A stretch of DNA of 64,000 nt. It comes from Albirhodobacter sp048262715. GTDB lineage: Bacteria; Pseudomonadota; Alphaproteobacteria; Rhodobacterales; Rhodobacteraceae. Below the pieces are notes generated by a model, which did no database searches, was not told the origin of the DNA, and saw only the letters and a list, made by a program, of their open reading frames with translations. The stretch spans positions 25,854 through 89,853 of the forward strand of contig JBLXEV010000014.1 in the NCBI GenBank assembly GCA_048262715.1, read 5' to 3'. Made by a program: the position numbers and the translations under genes. Numbering within the stretch: position 1 is the stretch's first letter; each line of letters starts with the position of its first letter. This document shows positions 33,786 to 42,570 of this stretch, piece by piece.

Positions 33786-35432
33786 ATGACGGATTCAACG
33801 CCCGTGCAACACGGTGGCGCTTTGCTTGTCGATTGTCTGGAAGCCCAAGGGGTTGAGCGGATTTTCTGTATTCCGGGGGAGAGTTTCCTCGCGGCGCTCG
33901 ATGGGTTGTATGACGCCAATATTGATGTGGTTGTCGCGCGGCAGGAAGGCGGCGCGGCGATGATGGCGGAGGCGATGGGCAAGCTCACGGGGCGCCCTGG
34001 TGTTGCCTTTGTGACCCGCGGGCCAGGCGCCACGAATGCCAGCGCGGGCGTTCACGTGGCGTTTCAAGACAGCACGCCGATGGTGCTGTTCATCGGCCAA
34101 GTCGCGAGCGATCAGCGGGACCGCGAGGCGTTCCAAGAGGTGGATTACCGCGCGATGTTCGGCCCGCTTGCCAAATGGGTCGCCGAGATTGATCGCGCCG
34201 ACCGGATCCCGGAATATGTCAGCCACGCTTTCCACGTCGCACAGTCCGGGCGTCCGGGGCCAGTGGTGCTCTCGCTGCCCGAAGATATGCTCTCGGGGCC
34301 CGCAGTTGGGCAGGCGGTCGCGGCGGCGATGCTGCCGTCGGGAGCGGCGGCAGATGCGGATATTGCGGCGGTGGTGGATCGGCTCTCGCAGGCCGAGCGC
34401 CCCTTGGTGATTGTGGGCGGCGCGAGCTGGGATGCGGAGGCAGCACGCGCCTTGGGCGCGTTCGCGAAGACGATGGGGTTGCCTGTGGGCGCGTCGTTCC
34501 GGTGCCAGGATTTCCTCGACAATCGCCACCCGAATTACGTCGGCGACATCGCGATTGGGGTGAATCCTGCGCTGGCGCAGCGGGTTCGTGATGCGGATGT
34601 TATTCTCGCGCTCGGGGCGCGTTTGGGAGAGATGACGACCTCGGGCTACACCCTGATAACCTCCCCGCAGCCGCAGCAATTGTTGATCCATATCCATGCC
34701 GACCCGTCCGAGATTGGCCGCGTTTACCGGCCCGATCTTGCCGTTGTCGGGCAGCCTGGGCCCGTTGTGAAACAGCTTGCCGCCGCCGCGAAAGCCCGTG
34801 CGGGCGACGAATGGCTGCGGGGCGCGCGCGCGGATTACACCGCCTGGCAACAGCCCCAGGAGACCCCCGGCGCGCTGAAAATGGAGCAGGTCATCGCGCA
34901 TCTCAATGAGGTGTTGCCCGATGATGCGATCTTGACGAATGGCGCGGGGAATTATTCGGCGTGGCTGCATCGCTACTACCGGTATCGCGGCTGGCGGACG
35001 CAGCTTGCCCCCACGAGCGGATCAATGGGCTATGGGTTGCCGGCGGCGATTGCGGCCAAGTTGCACCACCCCGATCGCGACGTCATTTGCATGGCAGGCG
35101 ACGGGTGCTTCCAGATGGTGTCGCAAGAGTTTGGAACGGCGTGCCAATACGGCGCGAATGTCATCGTGATCATTTCGGACAACGGGATGTACGGCACGAT
35201 CCGGATGCACCAGCAGCGCCACTATCCTCTGCGCCCCTCCGCGACGACGCTTCAAAACCCCGATTTTGCGGCCTTGGCGCGCGCCTATGGCGGCTTTGGA
35301 GTGACGGTCGAGACCACCGCCGAGTTCGGCCCCGCATTGGCACAGGCAAGGGCGAGTGGCCTTCCCGCAATCCTTCATCTCAAGCTTGATCCAGCGGCGC
35401 TCTCGCCCAAGCTGCGCCTTGAGGGGCATTGA
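33786..35432 (+). CDS. Thiamine-diphosphate-dependent enzyme (acetolactate synthase-like)
   Basis: This 548-residue three-domain ThDP enzyme has an N-terminal pyrimidine-binding domain with the catalytic Glu in VVARQEGGAAMMAEAMGKLTG (about 42-62). A middle domain lies at about 190-325. The C-terminal pyrophosphate domain has MAGDGCFQMVSQEFGTACQYGANVIVIISDNGMYG (GDG to NG, about 437-471). Glyoxylate carboligase was considered because of the nearby reductase, but that enzyme has Val in place of the Glu. The substrate is unknown; a 2-keto acid from the imported sugar acid is likely. Confidence 0.85.
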   Translation: MTDSTPVQHGGALLVDCLEAQGVERIFCIPGESFLAALDGLYDANIDVVVARQEGGAAMMAEAMGKLTGRPGVAFVTRGPGATNASAGVHVAFQDSTPMVLFIGQVASDQRDREAFQEVDYRAMFGPLAKWVAEIDRADRIPEYVSHAFHVAQSGRPGPVVLSLPEDMLSGPAVGQAVAAAMLPSGAAADADIAAVVDRLSQAERPLVIVGGASWDAEAARALGAFAKTMGLPVGASFRCQDFLDNRHPNYVGDIAIGVNPALAQRVRDADVILALGARLGEMTTSGYTLITSPQPQQLLIHIHADPSEIGRVYRPDLAVVGQPGPVVKQLAAAAKARAGDEWLRGARADYTAWQQPQETPGALKMEQVIAHLNEVLPDDAILTNGAGNYSAWLHRYYRYRGWRTQLAPTSGSMGYGLPAAIAAKLHHPDRDVICMAGDGCFQMVSQEFGTACQYGANVIVIISDNGMYGTIRMHQQRHYPLRPSATTLQNPDFAALARAYGGFGVTVETTAEFGPALAQARASGLPAILHLKLDPAALSPKLRLEGH

Positions 35433-35478
35433 TAGCAGAGGCTCTGCGGCTCTGAGTCGGGCCGACCCCTCGCCAAGA

Positions 35479-35515
35479 CAAAGGCGCGCCGCTCCCGAGC
35501 GGCGCGCCTTTGTTG
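35479..35515 (+). terminator. Strong intrinsic terminator after ThDP gene
   Basis: A 16 bp perfect stem CAAAGGCGCGCCGCTC/GAGCGGCGCGCCTTTG is closed by a very small loop, with a T-rich edge. It ends the GntR-ThDP operon. The following region to 35748 shows no recognised gene. Confidence 0.85.
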
Positions 35516-35748
35516 CACCGAGGTTTTGCGGCCGATGTCGATTGATGTTTCAACGATGACCCTCCGGCCTGATGTCTTTCGCGTCCTCCGCTCAGAGCTC
35601 TGGCTTGCGATCTGGGTATGGGCCGGAGGCTATTGTGTCTGTGCCCCAACATCTTGCCTTCACCCTCGGCCCCTCCCCGTTCAGCTTGAGTGGACGATTG
35701 CGCTGAGGGCGGTGCCATGCGGAGCCGGATCGGCTGTTTGTGGCTGAA

Positions 35749-35761
35749 TCTGTCATACAGA
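35749..35761. promoter_or_regulatory. GntR operator TCTGT-CAT-ACAGA
   Basis: A perfect 5-3-5 inverted repeat lies 184 bp before the dppB start. It matches three others at 35863, 42401 and 42545. The shared regulator is probably the GntR protein encoded at 42571. Confidence 0.65.
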
Positions 35762-35862
35762 ATTTCGGCTGCTTCGCGAAGATGACTCTAAAACAGTCAA
35801 TGTAATCGGCGAAATCACTATAATTTTCCGAATTATCTTTACGAAAGGTTGACAAACAAATT

Positions 35863-35875
35863 CCTGTATAACAGG
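35863..35875. promoter_or_regulatory. GntR operator CCTGT-ATA-ACAGG
   Basis: A perfect 5-3-5 inverted repeat lies 70 bp before the dppB start and just downstream of a TTGACA-like hexamer at 35849-35854. It would block the importer promoter when occupied. Confidence 0.65.
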
Positions 35876-35944
35876 TTCGCGTCAGAGGATGCGTTGCGGG
35901 CTGGGGAGAGTCTGGGCTCGTTACGCCACAGAGGAGGAGCTGGC

Positions 35945-36970
35945 ATGACCATCACCCATCGGCGCTGGATTGGGCGCGCTGCCGAACAGGTGGGATCCAT
36001 TTTTATCACCTTGTTCGGCTTGCTGATCCTGACGTTTGTCATTGGCCGGATTATGCCGAACGATCCCGTTCGTGCGATCGTGGGTGAGGATGCGACCCCC
36101 GAGGTCTATCAAAACGTCTATCATCAACTCGGGTTTGATCGCCCCATGTGGCAGCAGTTCCTGATGTATCTGCGCGACGTGCTGCATTTTGATTTTGGCA
36201 CTGCGATCCGCACCGGACAGCCTGTCCTGAACGACATTCTGCGCGTGCTTCCGGCCACCGTGGAGCTGGCGACTTTCGCCATCATCGTTGGCGCCGGTCT
36301 TGGCATCCCGCTGGGCGTTGCCGCTGCCGTGAAGAAAGACAAATGGCAGGACCAGCTCATCCGCGTGTTCAGCCTGATGGGCCATTCAATGCCGATTTTC
36401 TGGACGGGGATGATCGGTCTTTTGGTGTTCTATGCGGGGCTTGGCTGGGTCGGCGGTTCGGGCCGGATGAGCCAGTTTTTCATCGGCCTCGTGCCGGAAC
36501 GCACAAACTTTCTGCTGATCGACAGCGCCCTTGCAGGGGAATGGGAGGTGTTTCGATCTGCGCTCAACCACATCATCCTGCCCGCCTCGCTGTTGGGCTA
36601 TTCTTCGGCCGCATATATCACCCGAATGACGCGCAGCTTCATGCTGGACCAGATCAACCAAGAATATGTCACCACGGCGCGGGTCAAAGGGCTCAGCGCA
36701 CGCCAGACTATTTGGCGTCACGCCTTTCTCAATATCCGCGTGCAATTGGTGACGATTGTGGCGTTGGCTTATGGCTCTCTCCTTGAAGGGGCCGTGCTGA
36801 TCGAGACCGTCTTTGCCTGGCCCGGTTTTGGGCAATACCTGACCTCAAACCTGCTGATCGGTGACATGAATGCGGTGATGACCTGCGTGCTGATTGTCGG
36901 GGTGATCTTTATCGCGCTGAACCTGATTTCCGATCTTCTATATCGCCTCTTCGATCCAAGGACGCGCTGA
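35945..36970 (+). CDS. dppB: Dpp/Opp-type ABC transporter permease (DppB)
   Basis: This 341-residue permease has six helices, starting IFITLFGLLILTFVIGRIMPNDPVRAIVGEDATPE (about 20-55). The coupling loop EYVTTARVKGLSARQTIWRHAFLNIRVQLVTI lies in the second half. GGAGGAG before ATG 35945 fixes the start; an in-frame ATG at 35849 would overlap the operator. It leads a four-gene operon of DppBCDF type. Such importers also carry oligosaccharides or glycosides, and the MR and AGE enzymes nearby favour a sugar ligand. Confidence 0.92.
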   Translation: MTITHRRWIGRAAEQVGSIFITLFGLLILTFVIGRIMPNDPVRAIVGEDATPEVYQNVYHQLGFDRPMWQQFLMYLRDVLHFDFGTAIRTGQPVLNDILRVLPATVELATFAIIVGAGLGIPLGVAAAVKKDKWQDQLIRVFSLMGHSMPIFWTGMIGLLVFYAGLGWVGGSGRMSQFFIGLVPERTNFLLIDSALAGEWEVFRSALNHIILPASLLGYSSAAYITRMTRSFMLDQINQEYVTTARVKGLSARQTIWRHAFLNIRVQLVTIVALAYGSLLEGAVLIETVFAWPGFGQYLTSNLLIGDMNAVMTCVLIVGVIFIALNLISDLLYRLFDPRTR

Positions 36971-36972
36971 GC

Positions 36973-37869
36973 ATGACCGACACAACATCGACTTCCCCGC
37001 TTGGCGCGCCGCGTCTAGAATTGCTGCGCTCCCTGCGGAACATCCTGCGCTATCTGGCGCGCACCCCGACCTCGGCCTTCGGTTTGATCGTGCTCACGAT
37101 CTTGATCGCTCTGGCAATCTTCTGCCCGCTTCTGGCGACCCATGATCCGTATATGCAGGATCTGCAAAATACCTTGAAGCCCCCCAGCGACGTGCATTTT
37201 TTTGGCACGGATGAGTTGGGACGAGATATCTACAGCCGCCTTCTCTACGGGTCGCGCATTACGCTGACGATTATCTTTCTGGTCACCATAGTTGTTGGGC
37301 CCGTTGGGCTGTTCGTCGGGACGGTGGCCGGATATTTTGGCGGGCGTGTGGATATGGTGATGATGCGGATCACCGATATCTTTCTCTCCTTCCCGTCGCT
37401 GATCCTGTCGCTGGCGTTTGTTGCTGCGCTGGGGCCAAGCCTGAATAACGCGATCATCGCCATATCGCTGACGGCTTGGCCGCCGATTGCCCGATTGGCG
37501 CGCGCGGAAACCATGACAATCCGCAAGGCCGATTACATTGCGGCCGCGCGCCTGCAAGGGGCCAGCCCCGCGCGGATTATCTGGCGCTCTGTCGTGCCGA
37601 TGTGCCTGCCTTCGGTGCTGATCCGGCTGACACTGAATATGGCGACAGTGATCCTGACTGCGGCGGGGCTTGGGTTCCTCGGTCTGGGCGCGCAGCCGCC
37701 GATGCCGGAATGGGGTGCAATGATCGCGACCGGTCGGCGGTATATGATTGATAGCTGGTGGCTGGTGACGTTCCCGGGTCTGTCGATCCTATCCGTCAGC
37801 CTTGCTTTCAACTTGCTGGGCGATGGTCTGCGCGACGCGCTGGACCCCAAACAAATGAACCGGAGGTAG
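36973..37869 (+). CDS. dppC: Dpp/Opp-type ABC transporter permease (DppC)
   Basis: This 298-residue second permease has TSAFGLIVLTILIALAIFCPLLATHDPY at the N-terminus. HFFGTDELGRDIYSRLLYGSRITL is a DppC signature, and the coupling loop is DYIAAARLQGASPARIIWRSVVPMCLP. It starts 2 bp after dppB ends and is 3 bp from dppD. Confidence 0.92.
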   Translation: MTDTTSTSPLGAPRLELLRSLRNILRYLARTPTSAFGLIVLTILIALAIFCPLLATHDPYMQDLQNTLKPPSDVHFFGTDELGRDIYSRLLYGSRITLTIIFLVTIVVGPVGLFVGTVAGYFGGRVDMVMMRITDIFLSFPSLILSLAFVAALGPSLNNAIIAISLTAWPPIARLARAETMTIRKADYIAAARLQGASPARIIWRSVVPMCLPSVLIRLTLNMATVILTAAGLGFLGLGAQPPMPEWGAMIATGRRYMIDSWWLVTFPGLSILSVSLAFNLLGDGLRDALDPKQMNRR

Positions 37870-37872
37870 AAG

Positions 37873-38712
37873 ATGAGCGACTCCATTCTCACGGTAGAAG
37901 ACCTGTGCGTTCACTATCGCGGATCTGCGTCTCGCGCCGTCAACAAGGTCAGCTTCACGCTCGGGCGGGAACGGCTGGGCATCGTCGGGGAATCTGGATC
38001 TGGAAAATCGACGGTCGGGCGGGCGCTGATGCGGCTGCTGCCAAGTGCCCAGATTACAGCCACCAAGGCGCAGTTCGAGGAGGTGGACCTGATGGCCGCC
38101 TCGGAGCGCGAGATGCTTAAAGTGCGTGGCGCGCGGATGTCGATGATCCTGCAAGATCCGAAGTTTTCGCTCAACCCGATCCGTCGCTGCGGCGATCAGG
38201 TGGCAGAGGCCTACCGGACACATTTCAAATGCACGAAAGCGGAGGCGAAGGCCAAGTCGATCCAGATGCTAGAAGCCGTGCAAATCCGCGATGCGGAACG
38301 GGTGTATTCCCTCTATCCGCATGAGGTCTCGGGCGGCATGGGCCAGCGGATCATGATTGCGATGATGTTGCTGACCAACCCCGATCTGGTGATCGCGGAT
38401 GAGCCGACCTCGGCATTGGATGTCACGGTGCGGCTTCAGGTGTTAAAGATCCTGAATGATCTCGTCGCCGAGCGGGGCATCGGTCTGATCATGATTTCGC
38501 ATGATCTCAACCTCGTGCGCAATTTTTGTGATCGGGTTCTGATCATGTATGCGGGCCGCGTGGTTGAGACGCTGCGGGCCAGCGAATTGGACAACGCGCA
38601 GCATCCCTATACCCGCGGCCTGCTGGCCGCACAGCCGCGCATCGGTGGATCCCGCGCGCCGCTTTCCGTACTCGAACGCGATCCCAATTGGCTTGAGGAG
38701 GCTCCGAGATGA
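37873..38712 (+). CDS. dppD: Dpp/Opp-type ABC transporter ATPase (DppD)
   Basis: This 279-residue ATPase has Walker A GESGSGKSTVGR, signature VSGGMGQRIMIAMMLL, Walker B LVIADEPTSALDV and switch His ISHD. It is shorter than the usual 320-330 residues, lacking most of the C-terminal Opp_C region with the Fe-S-like cysteines. It overlaps dppF by 4 bp. Confidence 0.92.
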   Translation: MSDSILTVEDLCVHYRGSASRAVNKVSFTLGRERLGIVGESGSGKSTVGRALMRLLPSAQITATKAQFEEVDLMAASEREMLKVRGARMSMILQDPKFSLNPIRRCGDQVAEAYRTHFKCTKAEAKAKSIQMLEAVQIRDAERVYSLYPHEVSGGMGQRIMIAMMLLTNPDLVIADEPTSALDVTVRLQVLKILNDLVAERGIGLIMISHDLNLVRNFCDRVLIMYAGRVVETLRASELDNAQHPYTRGLLAAQPRIGGSRAPLSVLERDPNWLEEAPR

Positions 38713-39455
38713 AACCCGTCAGCATTCAGGATATGTCGATCACGTTTGGCGCGGTCACCGTGCTGCCGAAGGTCAGTTTCGATGTGAAGGCGGGCGAGTG
38801 CTTTGGCCTCGTGGGCGAATCCGGATCCGGCAAATCGACGATCCTACGCTGTGCGTCGCTCTTGCTGGATCAATGGAGCGGCAGAGCGACTATTGACGGT
38901 GTCTCGGTGCGCGATATGAGTGCCGCCGAGCGCTGTCGCACCTTGCAGATGGTGTTTCAGGATCCCTACGGATCGCTGCACCCTCGCCATAGTGTGCGCA
39001 CTGTGCTGTCAGAACCTCTGAAAATTCACCGGATCGATAATCACACTCGCCGGATGGAGCAGGCGATGATTGATGTGGGCTTGCCAGTGTCGTTTCTGGA
39101 TCGCTATCCGCATCAACTATCAGGCGGGCAGCGGCAGCGGGTGGCGATCGCACGCGCGCTGATTGTTGAACCCGATGTTCTCTTTCTCGATGAGCCGACC
39201 TCCGCGCTGGATGTGTCGGTGCAGGCGGAGATCATCAATTTGCTGGTGCGGCTCAGGGCCGAAAAGGGGTTCACCTATATCATGGTCAGCCATGACTTGG
39301 CCGTGATCGATCACATGTGTGATCGGTTCGCGGTGATGAATCGCGGTGAGATTGTCGAGATCCTGTCGCGCGATGCAATCGCGGGTAATCAAGCGAGCCA
39401 TCCCTACGCACGCGAGTTGATCGGCGCAAGCCTCGCCTATGAGAACGCGCTCTAG
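38709..39455 (+). CDS. dppF: Dpp/Opp-type ABC transporter ATPase (DppF)
   Basis: This 248-residue ATPase has Walker A GESGSGKSTILR, signature LSGGQRQRVAIARALI, Walker B VLFLDEPTSALDV and switch His MVSHDLAVIDH. It ends shortly after the core fold and so is also a short version. It closes the operon before a strong terminator. Confidence 0.92.
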   Translation: MKPVSIQDMSITFGAVTVLPKVSFDVKAGECFGLVGESGSGKSTILRCASLLLDQWSGRATIDGVSVRDMSAAERCRTLQMVFQDPYGSLHPRHSVRTVLSEPLKIHRIDNHTRRMEQAMIDVGLPVSFLDRYPHQLSGGQRQRVAIARALIVEPDVLFLDEPTSALDVSVQAEIINLLVRLRAEKGFTYIMVSHDLAVIDHMCDRFAVMNRGEIVEILSRDAIAGNQASHPYARELIGASLAYENAL

Positions 39456-39478
39456 TCTTCTTTGACCACGGAATAGAC

Positions 39479-39510
39479 CCACGCCGCGGTACGCACCGCG
39501 GCGTGGTTTT
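39479..39510 (+). terminator. Intrinsic terminator after dppF
   Basis: A perfect 12 bp stem CCACGCCGCGGT/ACCGCGGCGTGG with a 4-base loop is followed by TTTT. It separates the permease/ATPase operon from the convergent binding-protein gene. Confidence 0.92.
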
Positions 39511-39545
39511 GCGTATCTTCTCGGCCCATGGGACCGAATGAAGAA

Positions 39546-39570
39546 GCGCAGCCCCGATATGGGACTGCGC
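39546..39570 (-). terminator. Hairpin after dppA (weak terminator)
   Basis: Inverted arms GCGCAG/CTGCGC with further internal CCC/GGG pairing lie 28 bp past the binding-protein stop. The minus-strand tail reads TTCTTCATT, so termination is plausible but not strong. Confidence 0.4.
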
Positions 39571-39597
39571 TCAACCGGTCTTCAAATGGCAGATAGG

Positions 39598-41187
39598 CTA
39601 TCTATCTTTCACAACATCCTCGAAGCGCGATACCCAAGGGTCTATCACCACGCCCGATACATCCGCCTGATAGGCGGCAGTCACGACCCGTTCCGAGAAC
39701 GGTTGGATTGCCGTCACTTTAGTATCGATCATTTGCTGGATCGCCTCATATTGCTGGATCTGCGCAGCATCGTCGCGCTCAATCAGCGCGGCTTCAATCG
39801 CGGCGTTCAGCTCGGCATCCATGTAGGACGTGCGCCAGCTTTGGAAGTTGGTTAGGCCCGCCTCTTGCGCATTGTCGGGGTTGTAGACGAGGGCGCGCAG
39901 GTTGCTATCTGGGTGGGGTTGCTGCCCGCCACCGCCGCGCCCGACCAAGAGCGCAAACTTCCGATCCCGCATCGCGCCGTAGATCTGCCCGCCATCGCCG
40001 GTAATGATTTCGGCATTGATCCCCGCCTGCGCCAGCGTGCCTTGAATCGCGGTCGCGCTGTCAAGAAACTCTTGGGTCGAAATCACGCGCAGGCTGGTGT
40101 CGAACCCGTTGGGATAGCCCGCCTCGGCTAGCAGCTCTTTGGCCTTTGCGACATCAAGACGATAGCCCGGATCCGGTAGCGCGCCGAAGGCTTTGGTGTT
40201 GATGACGCGCTGCCGTTCGACCCCAAAGAACGGCATGATTGCCTCGTTGATCCCCTTATAGTCGATCAGATAGCGCAGTGCCTCGCGCACCTTTGGATTG
40301 GAAAAATGCTCATTCTCTGCTGAGGCGGCAAGATAGTAGAACCCCGCGCTTTGCTCGGTTCTGACGGTGATGCCCTCTTGGGCTTCAAGCGCATGCAGGT
40401 CCGGCGCGGCAAGGCTGAACCCGACATCGATATCGCCCTGCGATAGGCCCAGCCGCTGGCTTTGGCTTTCGGGCAGATGGCGCATCAACACGCGTTTCAT
40501 CGCGGGCGCATCGCCCCAAAACCCATCATTGCGCGACAGGATCACATATTCATTCGCCCGCCACTGGCCCAGCGTGAAAGCGCCCGAGCCCGCAGAATTG
40601 TTTGTCAGGAATTGCTGGCCCATGTCGTCGCCCGCGTTTTCCATCACCAGCTTGGAATCGAGGACCGATCCGACACCGGCCTGCGACAAATACATCAAGA
40701 TCAGCTTCGGATCGTCTGCCTGTGGCAGGTTTAACTGAAACGTATGATCGTCGATCACGACAAACTGCTGATCAATGCCTTCGGCCGAAAAGCCTCGGCT
40801 GGCGAGGTTCGATGACTGGGCCAGCCCGAGCGTCATCATCCGGTCAAAGCTGTATTTCACATCCTGCGCGGTGACCGGATTTCCCGAGGCGAATGTGAGC
40901 CCATCGCGCAGGGTAAACGTCACCGACATATTGTCTTGCGCGACCTCCCAGCGCGCAGCAAGACGCGGCGTTAGCGCGCCTGTCACAGGATCCAATTCGA
41001 TCAGCGCATCATAGATATTGTTGAGAATCTGCACCGCTTCGCCCCCCGTGATCGCGGCGGGATCCATGCTGAGCACATTGGTCATGGTAAAGCCGACGAT
41101 CAGCTGATCCCTCGGCGTCTCTGCCAAGACGGGGGTCGATAGGGCCATCAGCGCGGATAGGGCTGTGGCCGTCAAAAGATGTTTCAT
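39598..41187 (-). CDS. dppA: ABC transporter substrate-binding protein, DppA/OppA family
   Basis: This 529-residue periplasmic protein has the signal peptide MKHLLTATALSALMALSTPVLA. The family-5 binding-protein core has ALTPRLAARWEVAQDNMSVTFTLRDGLTFASGNPVTAQDVKYSFDRM (about 78-124) and KVREALRYLIDYKGINEAIM in the second lobe. It is placed opposite the DppBCDF genes rather than at their head, and follows the mandelate-racemase-family gene by 35 bp. The ligand is unknown. Confidence 0.93.
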   Translation of the reverse strand: MKHLLTATALSALMALSTPVLAETPRDQLIVGFTMTNVLSMDPAAITGGEAVQILNNIYDALIELDPVTGALTPRLAARWEVAQDNMSVTFTLRDGLTFASGNPVTAQDVKYSFDRMMTLGLAQSSNLASRGFSAEGIDQQFVVIDDHTFQLNLPQADDPKLILMYLSQAGVGSVLDSKLVMENAGDDMGQQFLTNNSAGSGAFTLGQWRANEYVILSRNDGFWGDAPAMKRVLMRHLPESQSQRLGLSQGDIDVGFSLAAPDLHALEAQEGITVRTEQSAGFYYLAASAENEHFSNPKVREALRYLIDYKGINEAIMPFFGVERQRVINTKAFGALPDPGYRLDVAKAKELLAEAGYPNGFDTSLRVISTQEFLDSATAIQGTLAQAGINAEIITGDGGQIYGAMRDRKFALLVGRGGGGQQPHPDSNLRALVYNPDNAQEAGLTNFQSWRTSYMDAELNAAIEAALIERDDAAQIQQYEAIQQMIDTKVTAIQPFSERVVTAAYQADVSGVVIDPWVSRFEDVVKDR

Positions 41188-41222
41188 GGTTCTCCTCCCA
41201 TTTATGGACCCGAATGCGCCTC

Positions 41223-42371
41223 TCAGCGGATCCGATTGTTTTCGATGTGGTCAAAATCAATATCCTCGCCCAAGCCGGGGCGATCAGGCACGTGGACCCA
41301 TCCATCCGCGTCCATCGGGTCCGACAGTGATTTGAGGTAGTCAAACCCGTCGTCATATTCGAGGAACGGATGCAGCAGGCCGCGCTCGTACCACTTGCAA
41401 TTCTTCGTCGCCGCGACGACCTGCAGGTTCATGGCGGTGTTGCCATGTACCTCGCACTCCATCCCGAAGCTCTCTGCCAGATGCATGGTTTTCAGCGCCG
41501 GGGTAATCCCGCCGACATCATTGACCCCAGTGCGCAGAATGTCACAGGCGCCTGCCTTGATCCATTCGGCGCGATGCCAGTGTTTGCCAGCGGCACTTTC
41601 GGGGCCAATGACCGGAATATCGAGGTTCTGTGCGAGCCACTGATAGGAGGACATAGATTGCTCATCCAGCGGCTCTTCGATCCACGCGAAGTCCAGTTTT
41701 TCCAGACCGCGCCCCAGCTCGAGCGCCTCTGTGCGGCTGTACCAATGGAAGGCGTCGATCATCAGGGCGATATTTGGACCGACCGCCTCGCGCACAGCGC
41801 TACAGGCTTTCAAATCCATCTTGACGTCAGGTGACCAAGAAACCGGCGGCATCCAGGTGTGCAGCTTGATGCCTTTATAGCCGCGGGCCACCAGTTTCTC
41901 GGCGAAGCGTGCGTAGTCATCAGGGGTCGCGAGGCCGCCTTCGATCTCATCGCCACACATGATAGATCCGTATGCGCGCACCTTGTCGCGATACGCACCA
42001 ATCATTTTGTAGACGGGCTGGCCCAATGCGCGTCCCGCCAGATCCCACAGCGCGCAATCCACCACCGCCAGCGTGCGATCGGTCAGCTGCGCGGCGGAGC
42101 CACGCTGCCAATGCGCCAGATCTTGCCAGAGACGTTCGCGGTCGCGGTGATCCTGCCCAATCAGCACCTTTCGGACGAATTTATCAATGACATGCGGGCG
42201 CACCACCTCCGGCGGGCAGAAGCTATGGCCGGCATGGCCATCTTCTGTGCGAATGGTGAGCATGGCTTGCTCGACGGTGTGCACGGGCCCTGGATGGGCA
42301 TGCCCTGCGCTGTCGCTGTGGCGGCGGGTGGCATGTCCGAAGACGCTAACCTCGATGTCGCTGATGATCAC
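41223..42371 (-). CDS. Mandelate racemase/muconate lactonizing enzyme family protein
   Basis: This 382-residue enolase-superfamily enzyme has the acid/base Lys-x-His motif YKGIKLHTW (about 170-178). Metal ligands are Asp in LMIDAFHWY, Glu in FAWIEEPLDE and Glu in IPVIGPESAAG, and a His lies in ECEVHGNTAMN. This set fits a sugar-acid dehydratase or epimerase, but the substrate cannot be read. A GTG at 42371 is preferred because AGGAG lies 6 bases before it. An in-frame ATG at 42389 has no such site. It shares a promoter region and operator with the divergent GntR gene. Confidence 0.85.
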   Translation of the reverse strand: MIISDIEVSVFGHATRRHSDSAGHAHPGPVHTVEQAMLTIRTEDGHAGHSFCPPEVVRPHVIDKFVRKVLIGQDHRDRERLWQDLAHWQRGSAAQLTDRTLAVVDCALWDLAGRALGQPVYKMIGAYRDKVRAYGSIMCGDEIEGGLATPDDYARFAEKLVARGYKGIKLHTWMPPVSWSPDVKMDLKACSAVREAVGPNIALMIDAFHWYSRTEALELGRGLEKLDFAWIEEPLDEQSMSSYQWLAQNLDIPVIGPESAAGKHWHRAEWIKAGACDILRTGVNDVGGITPALKTMHLAESFGMECEVHGNTAMNLQVVAATKNCKWYERGLLHPFLEYDDGFDYLKSLSDPMDADGWVHVPDRPGLGEDIDFDHIENNRIR

Positions 42372-42400
42372 TGAATGCTCCTGCCTCATAGTCTCTCAAA

Positions 42401-42413
42401 TCTGTATAACAGG
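42401..42413. promoter_or_regulatory. GntR operator TCTGT-ATA-ACAGG
   Basis: A near-perfect 5-3-5 inverted repeat lies 30 bp before the MR gene start. A weaker copy (ATCGT-ATG-ACAGA) follows directly at 42414-42426, suggesting two adjacent dimers. Confidence 0.65.
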
Positions 42414-42544
42414 ATCGTATGACAGAATCCGTCTGGCGGTCAATGCAGAATCTCAGAAGGGGCGCGCCGCAGGAAGAATTATGCGAATGTCGTTTGATCT
42501 TAGCGATCAGCTTGCGATAACATGGCGGATATACCGCGGGATAA

Positions 42545-42557
42545 TCTGTCAGACAGA
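42545..42557. promoter_or_regulatory. GntR operator TCTGT-CAG-ACAGA
   Basis: A perfect 5-3-5 palindrome lies 13 bp before the proposed TTG start of the GntR gene. It is consistent with autorepression. Confidence 0.65.
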
Positions 42558-42570
42558 AAGAGCACTTACT

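Noticed and set aside
33786..35432. Annotation as glyoxylate carboligase
   Set aside because: The catalytic Glu of ordinary ThDP enzymes is present (RQEGG), while glyoxylate carboligase has Val at that place.
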